From a virus: a stretch of DNA of 64,000 nucleotides. Every line of letters begins with the position of its first letter. Positions within the stretch are counted from its first letter, which is position 1. Position numbers and translations under genes: made by a program. Below the pieces are notes generated by a model. It saw nothing but the letters and a program-made list of their open reading frames with translations, was not told the DNA's origin and searched no databases. Shown here piece after piece: positions 32,384 through 41,927 of the stretch. Location of the stretch: the IMG/VR virus record IMGVR_UViG_3300030333_008372, positions 1-64,000 of that record. The stretch is one strand, 5' to 3'.

Positions 32384-34036
32384 ATGAGCAATCAGAATAC
32401 CGGCACAACCCTGTCAAATAGCTTGACTGCTCCTCCCGGTGAACTAAATGCTTTGAGGTTTGATGACGTTCAAACTATTGCTAATAATGATCTGTATTCT
32501 GTTTTAGCCAACACAACCTCGGAAGCCTTAAAGGCTGATGATGTTGTGGGACAGGGGGAACTCAAAGGAATTGTTATAGGAATTGTAAATACGCATAAGT
32601 CCTTACAAGATACGGAAGTTCTTAAAAAGGAAAATAGAAAAAGTCCTCCAGATAAAGAAGAAGCACAAAAGTCTTTAGATGATGGCGGCTCAAATCCATA
32701 TGGCTATATAGTTAACATTCCAGAGCTTTGTTTTATGTTGCCAACGCCACCCTCTACTAGTGATCCAAATTATACAAAAGTATTAAAAGCGTATAGAGAT
32801 ACGGGATTTATTTTTAGGGTTAGAAATGATCAAGCTAATGCTCTTGCATCCGTGGGTGATATAGTTAAAGTGGGCTTTCAAAATAGAAACACATTTACCG
32901 GAGGTTATTTTGCTGGTCGATTGTCTGCCCCCGGCTCTTTCCCTTCGGGACCTCCATCTGCACCAAATTCTTCAAAAAACGCAGCAACAGGGGGCACTCC
33001 CTCATCAAAAACTGCACCAGTTATACCCGGAAAAAACCGACAAGATGTGACCTATCAAGATAAGAGAGATTATATTAGTAGGGTAACTGCGGCACAAGAT
33101 GAGGTGCTCAAATTTAAATGTTCTGGTAAACTAAGTCGACCACAGTTAAGCGTTGGAAAGGCAAGATTAAAAGCATATGGAGGCTTTTCATGGTATAACG
33201 ATGGTTTAGCTACAAACATGGATTTTTTTGGTCCTTTTAGGCGCAATCCTATTGTCATCAATAAGAATGCAGAAAGTGCTTTTAAATTAGTAAGAAATGC
33301 AATGGCTCAAGATGATCAAATATTGCGCTATATGGCAGAGTCTATTCTGTATATACCGACCGCTAGGCTCTCCCATTTAAGAAAAACTTGTGGCGGATAT
33401 AAAGTTAAGACTTGCCCCGGTTCTTTTCCTGTCAAGAAAGACAACAAATGTTATAATGCAAAAGGAACTAAATATTCTACCACACCAGATTGGAATGCAG
33501 GTGGTGGTAATTGTTTTAAAGATTTAGGAAACCATGGTTTGGGTGTTGGACTAGATATCAATCCTACTGAAAATCCATATAGTTATAACTTTAAGACCGA
33601 TCACCCTCCACAGTTACAAGCTATATTCAAGAACTTTGGATTTCGCTTGGGGACAGAATTTGGAAAGGCTGATACAATGCATTTTGATTATGTAGGCGAC
33701 CCAGCGGAGGCTAATGATTTGTGGGCACAATGTATTAACGCAGGTGAATCGATGTATTATGAAAAGAATTGGGTTCAGGCTGGTGGAGCGAGCGCAGTCG
33801 CAGCCACAGATGGAAAGGCTCCATCGCCAAGAGCACAACAAGTTTTACAGAACGTTGACCCAAAAGCTGGCGCAGAAGCTATAGCAGAAGCAGAAAAGAT
33901 TGTTGCTGAACAAAATAAACAGGCGGCTGATGCAGCGGCAGCAAAATCTGGAGACTCTTCTGGAACAAGTCCGGGCAATTCAGCGTCGCAAACCTCACAG
34001 AGTTTTACTCCAAAATTGAAAGGAGATTTGCTTTAA
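32384..34036 (+). CDS. Baseplate hub-like protein with M15 (VanY-type) peptidase domain
   Basis: The product is 550 residues. The N-terminal part includes FIFRVRNDQANALASVGDIV and KVGFQNRNTFTGGYFAGRL, an OB-like stretch as in gp5-type hubs. The middle and C-terminal part has a VanY/M15 metallopeptidase: NHGLGVGLDINP gives His384, Gly387 and Asp391, and TMHFDYVGD gives His433, the zinc ligands HxxxxxxD and HxF/H of D,D-peptidases. The Cys-rich insert (TCGGYKVKTCPG, DNKCYN) precedes it. A C-terminal Ala/Gln-rich tail ends the chain. It should cut peptidoglycan cross-links at infection. It opens the baseplate block. Confidence 0.78.
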   Translation: MSNQNTGTTLSNSLTAPPGELNALRFDDVQTIANNDLYSVLANTTSEALKADDVVGQGELKGIVIGIVNTHKSLQDTEVLKKENRKSPPDKEEAQKSLDDGGSNPYGYIVNIPELCFMLPTPPSTSDPNYTKVLKAYRDTGFIFRVRNDQANALASVGDIVKVGFQNRNTFTGGYFAGRLSAPGSFPSGPPSAPNSSKNAATGGTPSSKTAPVIPGKNRQDVTYQDKRDYISRVTAAQDEVLKFKCSGKLSRPQLSVGKARLKAYGGFSWYNDGLATNMDFFGPFRRNPIVINKNAESAFKLVRNAMAQDDQILRYMAESILYIPTARLSHLRKTCGGYKVKTCPGSFPVKKDNKCYNAKGTKYSTTPDWNAGGGNCFKDLGNHGLGVGLDINPTENPYSYNFKTDHPPQLQAIFKNFGFRLGTEFGKADTMHFDYVGDPAEANDLWAQCINAGESMYYEKNWVQAGGASAVAATDGKAPSPRAQQVLQNVDPKAGAEAIAEAEKIVAEQNKQAADAAAAKSGDSSGTSPGNSASQTSQSFTPKLKGDLL

Positions 34037-34060
34037 TAGGCTTTAAGGAAATAATTTAGA

Positions 34061-35275
34061 ATGAGTATATTTGGAGAATTTGCAGAAAAACTTGGTTTAA
34101 CCGAAGAAAATAGAAGCACCAAAAAAGATCTTCCAAGAGAACCCGGAGACCCAGCAAAACAATTTAAAATGGGTCAAGATATAGCTGGTCTTGGTGTGAA
34201 CTTTAAAGTTTGGTCTACTTCGCAAGGAGAAGAAAAATATAAGATTGGTCTTTTCGGTGGAGAGTCCGTTGATGCAAAACCTAGATTTGTCTTAGCACCC
34301 AGTGAAACACTATATGATTCATCAGTTAATGCTCAGGTCTGTATAGGACCTTATAAGCCTCGTGGAGTATTGAGCACTCGAATGGCTCGTGGCGAGAAGG
34401 GTATCGCTGCTATTGATCTTGTTGCAGGAAGAATGGGGAGCTACGCTAGATCATATGAGAATGACGAGGATCTGGAAGGTTTAAAAAAACAACTAAGGAT
34501 TGCAGAGACAAAAATGACTCAGGCTTACAATGCAGTTCCAAAAGAGGATGATGTTGTTGATGCTGGTAGCATAGCTTTTGATATCTATCAGGAACGACAA
34601 GCTGCTTATAATGCTTTAAAAACTAGAGTAGAATCTTTTGCAAAACGTGGTAATAATACGCCGATCTACACCGTTAATAATTACAAAGTTGACGCAGCCC
34701 GTGTTGTGATTTGTCAAAAAGGCGATGTAGATACGGACTTTGGAATAAGACCCGGAAGAGTTGGAACTTCAAAGTCTAGATCTTTTGTAGCGTTGAAAGG
34801 GGATGATGTTAGAATAGTTGCAAGAGAGTCAATAAAACTAGTAACTGGGACAGACGATGAAAATGCACAAGGCGGTCGCTTGGATGTTCCAAGGGGAATT
34901 GATTTAATAGGTGGAAACGATGATCAGGATATGCAACCTCTTCTTAAAGGAACAAACGTTTTAGAGTGCCTAGATGATATAAATGATAATATTAGTGCTT
35001 TAAATGGAATTGTAATGGATGTATTATTGCAACAAATGATATTCAATACAGTGTTGGCTTTTCATATCCACATAGACCCATTCACTGGTATTACTGGACC
35101 TTCAGTTGAAACAATGGCTTCTTGGGCATTGATGATACCGCAGCAAATTGGCGTCACATTTACTTCGATACTTTCAAATAAAATCAATACAGGAGTGACT
35201 TATTTTAAGTATTTGATGCCCAAACCGTTTTTAAATGATAAATTTATTTGTAGTAAATATAATCATACTAATTAG
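34061..35275 (+). CDS. Predicted baseplate/spike-type structural protein
   Basis: The product is 404 residues. Residues ~230-280 (GRVGTSKSRSFVALKGDDVR, IVARESIKLVTG) resemble the strand repeats of gp5/VgrG spike stems. A helical stretch at about 140-190 (coiled coil) and a hydrophobic C-terminus (NTVLAFHIHIDPFTGITGPS) follow. It lies between the M15 hub-like protein and the 2054-residue protein, so a place at the baseplate centre is reasonable. No family name is certain. AAGG 17 bases upstream; short leader. Confidence 0.65.
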   Translation: MSIFGEFAEKLGLTEENRSTKKDLPREPGDPAKQFKMGQDIAGLGVNFKVWSTSQGEEKYKIGLFGGESVDAKPRFVLAPSETLYDSSVNAQVCIGPYKPRGVLSTRMARGEKGIAAIDLVAGRMGSYARSYENDEDLEGLKKQLRIAETKMTQAYNAVPKEDDVVDAGSIAFDIYQERQAAYNALKTRVESFAKRGNNTPIYTVNNYKVDAARVVICQKGDVDTDFGIRPGRVGTSKSRSFVALKGDDVRIVARESIKLVTGTDDENAQGGRLDVPRGIDLIGGNDDQDMQPLLKGTNVLECLDDINDNISALNGIVMDVLLQQMIFNTVLAFHIHIDPFTGITGPSVETMASWALMIPQQIGVTFTSILSNKINTGVTYFKYLMPKPFLNDKFICSKYNHTN

Positions 35276-35281
35276 TGAAAT

Positions 35282-38200
35282 ATGGCAACGAATTTAAATA
35301 AGATAGAAATAAAGCCAAAAAGCGCAGCATATCCAATTAAAAAAATGGCAGGCTTGACCAGAGATGGACAAGTAACTGATCAGCTTGATTTTTTTAAGGA
35401 CTCAATTAGAGAAGACTGGTGGGAATTTTTTGAAATGGTTTCCTTACCAGAATACCATGAGGATGAAGTATCTTTTACCATTGGCGTCAAATCAAATTAC
35501 ACCTGTACAGGAACCGACGCTGAACTTGAACAGAGTAAAGCGGAATATTTAAAAGTAGGATTAACCGAGCTTTGTAGGTTTTATGGCAAAAGCTTTACTG
35601 ACAGCACTATAGCGCAATTATCCGAAGACACAGACAATGAAACAGGAAGCTCGATATCATCAATAATTGATTATCACATGTCATCCCGACCCGGAGCAAA
35701 ATTAAAATTTTTAGTTGAAGTTGATGCTAGATATTTTAATGCCCTTCCTGATGAGGCGCTACCTGCATCTTTTACTGACAATCTAGATGTAGAGGGAAAT
35801 CTTATAACCTCAAGTGGTCTACTTAACCCAACACTTGGGTCTGACGGTAACCTAAATTCATATGAAGATATTTCAATTGTAACACTGTCAAGCAATACTG
35901 GAAGGGGTGGTTATGAAACGGAGATAGAAAAGACAGCATTCTACATGTCTCAAATGCACAGAGATATGATGTCAAATGCAATAAAGATCCGGGGCTTAGA
36001 TTTAACAAATGAAGCCAGTAGACTTAGGCTGATTCCATCTGTAATACAGGATTTTATTGGTTTTAATTTCTCAGCAGATGGATACTCTACGGGAGAAAGC
36101 AACAAAACAAAAATAGAAGAAAACCGTAGAAATATGCCTCTGCCAATAACTGGACGAGATTATTTAATAAGGTTTGCCTTTAGAGAACAGACAGAGGGAG
36201 TTTTTAAAATATTATGGGCATGCGTTCCTACAGAGAATGGAGAAGTGTTCTTAAAAAATGGATTTGAAAGATTTGTAACATCCAACCCGTTGGATAACCA
36301 AGCTAGTGTAAAATATTTTTATTATCATCAACAGATTTTAAACAATCTAGATAGAAATATTGAACTTAATTTTGCCGATTTTTTACAAGCTTATCATCAT
36401 CCTCCAATCGATTTAGCTTCTCTTTTGTCTGGTGTTCAAAAAACGAACCCATTTGACACAGCCAGTGGTGTATCGCCAAGTGAATACGGCGGAACTGGTA
36501 AAGATTTCCCATATTTTATTGAAACAGACCCCGGTGCAGTCTTTCAAAAGCCTAGAAAGGTGTGCGGTTTTAAATTTCCAGACTTACCAGATTTTAATTT
36601 AAGTTTCTTGGACTTATTGCAACAACTTTTAGAACCTGTTAACTTTAAAGCTGAACTTAAGTTGACATTTTTTGCAATAGGTCCTCCATGCCCTGCTCCT
36701 TTTACAGGAGATACTTTGCCTGCAATTTTAGAGGAAACGGGAAGAAAATTAAAAAATAAAATATTGAAGCAAAAAAAAGTTATAGATAAAACTGCGGAAG
36801 AAGCAGCAGAGACATTTGATTATGTCGGAGATTACTTTACTTCAGAAGAATATATTAATGATTTAGAGAAGAGATTTGCAAATCCCAACAATGGCTTTTT
36901 GTTAAAAATGAGGCAGTTAGGCGATATGGTGATGAATCAATTTGGGGTAGAAAAAATGCTCAAATTGGTTTGTATTTGTATAGCACAAATTGGAGACGAT
37001 TTGTTGGCTGAACAAGGTGTAGAACTGCAAGTTCCAAACGGCTCTATGAGTGTTGCATCCCCCGGCGTCTCTTTCGACCCCGCTTTATTGTCCGACGACC
37101 CAGACCAAAATTTTAATATGAAACAAGCTTTTGATGCAAATCTTGGTTCATTTAATATGCCAGTAGGAATGAAGCCTTTTCAATTGGAGCAGCTTTGTAG
37201 TTTTTGCATAGTGTTGCCGGATATTTTATTAAAATTACCAACCCTAGATCTACTCAAAGAATTATTAGACTTGCTCTTGGCTCTCTTGGAAGCGCTTTTG
37301 GTTTATATCATAATGCAATTAATCTTATCACTTCTAAAGTGGCTTACAAGATGCCCAGATTTTCAATGTGAACTAAGACCAACCGATGTTGCTGCTGATG
37401 ATTATGGTAGCTTAAATCTACCAGATTTTTTCCCAGATGCAGGAAGTGATGCAGATGAAGAACCCTTCCCAGATCCAAGCAGGCAACCACCAGTTTTGGC
37501 AAATTGTCCCGCACTTTTTGGAATCGCTGACGCTGTACCAGATTTACAACTGGTTCAAGAAAAATTATTTAGTAGAATTTCTGAAGAACTTTCTAGTGGA
37601 GAATTGTTAAATGTCTTGGAGGGATATCCTTCAAGATCCTCTGTTTTTGTTATTAAAGAAATAATTGACATGGAGAGTGATTTTTCCGAAATACGACCTT
37701 TTATTGATAGTTATTCAAAAGTAGAAGCGTTAATCGATTGCATTTTTGACAATGCAGATCCTGCTAAAGTTGAAAATTTTAATAATGTAACAAAAGATCC
37801 CGAGTATTGCCCAGATCCAAGCAAAAATCCTGCCATATACATGAGAGATAAATGTGATAATGAGGAGCAAATAGAAAGATTTTTATTAAGAGAATCAACA
37901 AATAAAGCAGCGAAACTCAAAGGGATTATCGACGCCTTAAGGTCTGATCCGAATTTCTTTGACGATATGTTCCCAGATCTCTTCTCAACTAGAGATCCTG
38001 ATACTAACGAATTGAAACCCGGTTTATTAGCAGATGATAAATTTAAACCACCAATGGTTGATACATTAATTGAGCAATACGATCCCTTTATTGATCAAAT
38101 TAATGTTACAGCAAGAGGAGAAGGCGGGACCGTATTAAGAGCAATGTATCAGAATGGTATGCCTACTTCTGATATACCCGGAGATTCAGACTTGAAAACA

Positions 38201-41200
38201 AATGCGATTGTTCAATTAGTCGCAGCCGCTGCTGGGGCTACAGTGGCACTTCCGGTGCTACCACCCGTTGGCGTGGGATTGCTGGCACTAGCTGCCTCCT
38301 TATCACCAAATAACCAAAACAACCCAATTAATAGTGACTATCCAATTGTAGGGGGTAAAAATTTAAGAGATGCATTAAATACTATTGAAAGTAATGGTAG
38401 CTATAGCGTTGTAGATACTCCGGGTGCTGCTTCTAAATTCAATGGTATACCCGCTACTCAAATTCCAGATAGGGGTTCGAGGCAATTTAACACTAGAATT
38501 GAGCTTTCTTATCCGGATGGAGGGAAGGCAATAGAATTCTATTTTGAATCGATTACAGATACCTTGAAGGCAAAAGGTGCTAATAATGGGTATGGTAACC
38601 ATGCAATTGTCAGAGTTAAGTCTCCTGAGTTATTTAACACTAGTAATTTTATTGCTTTTGGTTATAAGGTGCCGCTAAGTTATGGCGAAAATGAGGGTGG
38701 TTTCGATGTGAATGAAGCTCTCACTTCCGTTAATCTACTTAATTTAACTGCCCCGGCAGATTTGAAAATTCAACCATGGACCGTTGATTCTGCAAACCCC
38801 GCTCAATATTCTCCGCAAGGCTTAGTTTTTGCACAATTGATTGAAAAAGGATTGGCAGATGTTTTTAACAAGATGTCTCCCTCCGCACAAGAAAAATTTA
38901 GAGCAAAACTAGCTGGGGAGGTGCATTTAACAGCTTTTAGAGATTATGTAGAATCTATAGGTAGGGCAGCACAGCAATCTGCATATTTTAAAACTTATGT
39001 CTGGGAAGATCTAAAAAATGGTGTTGGCGAGGGAGGCTTGAAAACGAGCAATTTTGGTAGATTTGGAAGAAAAAATCCATATACCAAAGGGACAGCAACC
39101 TTTGGTATTGGACCTTTTCAGTTTGGAGAATATTTTAGTGCAAAAGATAAAAATCCAAACGGAGGAAGGACTAGCGTCTGGTGGCAGCCAACTCCTGCAA
39201 TGAATGACACGCCACTTCGAAGCGGAAAATATTCTAACGGGGAATGTGTTGAATATATTGATGCTGAGAGTATGAAGAAGAAAATAAAAGAAAATTGGAA
39301 TTGGTCCGAACAATACGACCCTAGCAACTTGGATCCAAATTATCTACCTCCTATGGCGAATGCTATCTTGGATGAATTAATCCCCGAAACTGTAAAGTTT
39401 TACTGTTTAGATGCTGCAATTAAGTCTATGCCTGTAACAAAAATATTTAAACCAAAAGGAACAAAAGCCTTTAGAGACGATATGTTTGCTGGCGTTATAG
39501 CAGAATTAATGATGAAAGAATTTTCTCAATTCGACAGTGGTATCAAAAGCAAGTTCTTTGCACAAGTTAATAAATATTTTGAGAGGCGCTACAAAGAGGA
39601 TGAAAATTTAAATGTTGAAAATGCACCATCAGGTATAACGGCTATTAAGGAACTTGTCAATGAAAACATAGGGGATGCCATGGCATTGGCATCAGAAATT
39701 ACCAACATTAAACATTTAAATGAAGACGCACAAAAAATAACTATCCCAGCAGAAGCTGTTATACAGTCTGGTCCAAACGCTAATGGTCTATTCTATGTTC
39801 CTAACTTGCTAGGCTCCGAATATACCAGCTTTGTTGATGACAATATACCGAAATCTAGATCTAAGTTCTCAAAATCATACCGTTCAGTTACTGGCATCTC
39901 AAGAGGTGGGTTTATTTTTGAAGCTTTTATTCAGCTTGATCTTCATCAAGAAACTAAAGATTGGGTTGCAGCAAAATTTGGCACCGACTTTTTAGATAAT
40001 TTAGTGAATGTCCCATTATCACTTGACGGTCTAGAAGAGGCGTTTCTTCAGGAACCTGTAAACGTCCCCAGCGGTGCCCCCGGAACTTTATTACAAACAG
40101 AAGACTTAAATACACTTCTCCAGACAAAAAGTTCCGGAACGCAGAAAACAGGTGGAAGTCACATACTAAAGACTTTCTTAGAGGCGTTATGGATGGCTCC
40201 TCCTGATGAGGCTGTAACGCTCCAATCACCAAATAAAACTTCCAAAGGAGCAGGAACAATAGCGGGGTTTCCACTTTATCCGGGCTTCAAAAATTCCACT
40301 AATTCCAACGTTCCGAATATAGTTATTAAACCAAGCTATATCCCTGATGAATTAAAAAACATAATTACGCCTGTTGGAGAATCTGGTGTAGGCTTGTTCA
40401 AAGAATTTAAAGTAGGAATCAGATTCTCATATGCTATTTCGGCTAATGATGTAGTTGAAGGACTCTTTAATGATATAGCTGCCCAAAGTGATCTCTATTT
40501 TAGCAATATTTTAGGTGGAACAGGGCTGACGGGTGGCGAGCAAGGTGGTGGACCTGAGCCACTAGTGGGAGCGATAATAAAAAATAAATCATTTTTATTT
40601 GAAGAAGAGTATACAGTCGATGGTGAGACAAAAACAAACAAGATTTTAACATTCCCAATTGATACAAAATTTTACGATAAGCCCGACACTTTCGGGCATC
40701 TTTTCGCTAAAAATAAGTATGTGCCTAATCGTGTTGTGTTTGATAAACCAGAAGGCAGTTATTCTCTCTGGGTGAAAAACCATTTGCCACCTCTTAAAGC
40801 TGAATATTCGGGCGATAATGCATTGGCTGCTCATCTTGGGACCGCAGGAGTATACAAGGTTGTTGCACAAATACAAGATATTCTCTTACCTTCTGTAAGA
40901 CCAGTAACCACAACAGAGCAGGTTCTTAATCCTAAATTAAATATTGTGGATTGGCTGAACGCAGGGTCTCCATTAGACGGGCTGGTGGATGAAGACGGTG
41001 AAAAAGTTCCTTTGTTTATTGATACTAAGGTCCCAGTTCTCGGTGACGATGGTAAGCCCCTCACAGAGACACTTAGCATGCTTGACGATTATTTAAAAGA
41101 AACTCAGTTTTCAAAAAGCGCCCTAGCAACGAGTTTTAGCAAAAGCAATGCTTGGAAAGCTATGACTGATTATGCTCTTCCACAAGGATTAGCTAGCAAC

Positions 41201-41446
41201 ATTGTATCGCTTTATGCTTATTTAAATTTGATTAAAGGTCTTGGAAGTTTTAAAACTTTTAATTCAACCAAGGAGCTATATAAGTTATTTTTTATTAGTG
41301 CTACAACAAAATCTGGAAAAGATGGAAAGCCATTAGGCGGAGATTTTGATTCTAGTGGGCTAGTCCCTGAAGAGTCTGAGCCGCCTACGTTGGATGAAGA
41401 CGGCAATCCATTACCACAAGAATCACCTTTTGGAGACAACTGTTAG
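35282..41446 (+). CDS. Giant virion protein, 2054 residues, with two hydrophobic segments
   Basis: No known domain is recognised by eye. Two strong hydrophobic segments stand out: about residues 642-692 (LLKLPTLDLLKELLDLLLAL and on to LILSLLKWL) and about 977-1010 (AAAAGATVALPVLPPVGVGL and on). Charged alpha/beta sequence surrounds them, and several Cys-containing Asp/Pro-rich stretches follow. It lies directly before gp25 and gp6 in a baseplate operon, so it is a virion protein, perhaps a baseplate hub or membrane-contacting component. The C-terminus is Pro/Glu/Asp-rich. Starts six bases after the previous stop without a strong ribosome site. Confidence 0.7.
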   Translation: MATNLNKIEIKPKSAAYPIKKMAGLTRDGQVTDQLDFFKDSIREDWWEFFEMVSLPEYHEDEVSFTIGVKSNYTCTGTDAELEQSKAEYLKVGLTELCRFYGKSFTDSTIAQLSEDTDNETGSSISSIIDYHMSSRPGAKLKFLVEVDARYFNALPDEALPASFTDNLDVEGNLITSSGLLNPTLGSDGNLNSYEDISIVTLSSNTGRGGYETEIEKTAFYMSQMHRDMMSNAIKIRGLDLTNEASRLRLIPSVIQDFIGFNFSADGYSTGESNKTKIEENRRNMPLPITGRDYLIRFAFREQTEGVFKILWACVPTENGEVFLKNGFERFVTSNPLDNQASVKYFYYHQQILNNLDRNIELNFADFLQAYHHPPIDLASLLSGVQKTNPFDTASGVSPSEYGGTGKDFPYFIETDPGAVFQKPRKVCGFKFPDLPDFNLSFLDLLQQLLEPVNFKAELKLTFFAIGPPCPAPFTGDTLPAILEETGRKLKNKILKQKKVIDKTAEEAAETFDYVGDYFTSEEYINDLEKRFANPNNGFLLKMRQLGDMVMNQFGVEKMLKLVCICIAQIGDDLLAEQGVELQVPNGSMSVASPGVSFDPALLSDDPDQNFNMKQAFDANLGSFNMPVGMKPFQLEQLCSFCIVLPDILLKLPTLDLLKELLDLLLALLEALLVYIIMQLILSLLKWLTRCPDFQCELRPTDVAADDYGSLNLPDFFPDAGSDADEEPFPDPSRQPPVLANCPALFGIADAVPDLQLVQEKLFSRISEELSSGELLNVLEGYPSRSSVFVIKEIIDMESDFSEIRPFIDSYSKVEALIDCIFDNADPAKVENFNNVTKDPEYCPDPSKNPAIYMRDKCDNEEQIERFLLRESTNKAAKLKGIIDALRSDPNFFDDMFPDLFSTRDPDTNELKPGLLADDKFKPPMVDTLIEQYDPFIDQINVTARGEGGTVLRAMYQNGMPTSDIPGDSDLKTNAIVQLVAAAAGATVALPVLPPVGVGLLALAASLSPNNQNNPINSDYPIVGGKNLRDALNTIESNGSYSVVDTPGAASKFNGIPATQIPDRGSRQFNTRIELSYPDGGKAIEFYFESITDTLKAKGANNGYGNHAIVRVKSPELFNTSNFIAFGYKVPLSYGENEGGFDVNEALTSVNLLNLTAPADLKIQPWTVDSANPAQYSPQGLVFAQLIEKGLADVFNKMSPSAQEKFRAKLAGEVHLTAFRDYVESIGRAAQQSAYFKTYVWEDLKNGVGEGGLKTSNFGRFGRKNPYTKGTATFGIGPFQFGEYFSAKDKNPNGGRTSVWWQPTPAMNDTPLRSGKYSNGECVEYIDAESMKKKIKENWNWSEQYDPSNLDPNYLPPMANAILDELIPETVKFYCLDAAIKSMPVTKIFKPKGTKAFRDDMFAGVIAELMMKEFSQFDSGIKSKFFAQVNKYFERRYKEDENLNVENAPSGITAIKELVNENIGDAMALASEITNIKHLNEDAQKITIPAEAVIQSGPNANGLFYVPNLLGSEYTSFVDDNIPKSRSKFSKSYRSVTGISRGGFIFEAFIQLDLHQETKDWVAAKFGTDFLDNLVNVPLSLDGLEEAFLQEPVNVPSGAPGTLLQTEDLNTLLQTKSSGTQKTGGSHILKTFLEALWMAPPDEAVTLQSPNKTSKGAGTIAGFPLYPGFKNSTNSNVPNIVIKPSYIPDELKNIITPVGESGVGLFKEFKVGIRFSYAISANDVVEGLFNDIAAQSDLYFSNILGGTGLTGGEQGGGPEPLVGAIIKNKSFLFEEEYTVDGETKTNKILTFPIDTKFYDKPDTFGHLFAKNKYVPNRVVFDKPEGSYSLWVKNHLPPLKAEYSGDNALAAHLGTAGVYKVVAQIQDILLPSVRPVTTTEQVLNPKLNIVDWLNAGSPLDGLVDEDGEKVPLFIDTKVPVLGDDGKPLTETLSMLDDYLKETQFSKSALATSFSKSNAWKAMTDYALPQGLASNIVSLYAYLNLIKGLGSFKTFNSTKELYKLFFISATTKSGKDGKPLGGDFDSSGLVPEESEPPTLDEDGNPLPQESPFGDNC

Positions 41447-41488
41447 GATTAAAAAGTATTTAGTGCTATTTATTATTGGAGGCTTAAA

Positions 41489-41875
41489 ATGTCTGGAATT
41501 GCACCGAAATTACCACTACAGCTTGACCCGCAATATGGGATTGCTTTAACTAAAACCTTAAAAGAAACAATCAAGCAAAACCTCAAAATGCTTGTTTTAA
41601 CCGCTCCGGGTGAAAGATTGATGATTCCGGAATATGGCGTTGGGTTAAGAAACTATCTTTTTGAACAGAATATATCTTCGGTTAGAACAGATCTAGCCAA
41701 TGCTATTAGGGATCAAGTTGCGATTTTTATGCCTTTTATTAAAATTGTAGAATTAGAATTTGGCTCTTCTCCTGTTAATCCTCAAATTTTGAATACAACA
41801 CTGAAGTATACAATACCAAACACCACTACAATTCAAAGTTTGAATATTGAGACAGAAACAGGTTCTACATATTAG
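41489..41875 (+). CDS. gp25-like baseplate wedge protein
   Basis: The product is 128 residues. GPW_gp25 family: ALTKTLKETIKQNLKMLVLT and then PGERLMIPEYGVGLRNYLFE give the expected core, with E-Y-G-x-G-L-R-N-Y-L-F-E characteristic, and IRDQVAIFMPFIKIVELEF the C-terminal half. Gp25-type proteins form the wedge at the inner baseplate and nucleate the sheath in contractile phages. It sits next to gp6-like, the standard order. GGAG serves the ATG. Confidence 0.9.
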   Translation: MSGIAPKLPLQLDPQYGIALTKTLKETIKQNLKMLVLTAPGERLMIPEYGVGLRNYLFEQNISSVRTDLANAIRDQVAIFMPFIKIVELEFGSSPVNPQILNTTLKYTIPNTTTIQSLNIETETGSTY

Positions 41876-41914
41876 AAACTTAATTTTTTTATTACTACTT
41901 ATGTAAAATATTAA

Positions 41915-41920
41915 AAGGAG
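41915..41920 (+). promoter_or_regulatory. Ribosome site deciding the TTG start of gp6-like
   Basis: AAGGAG lies seven bases before TTG at 41928. The frame has no ATG nearby upstream, and the conserved gp6-like N-terminus begins immediately after this codon. Confidence 0.75.
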
Positions 41921-41927
41921 AAAAAAG

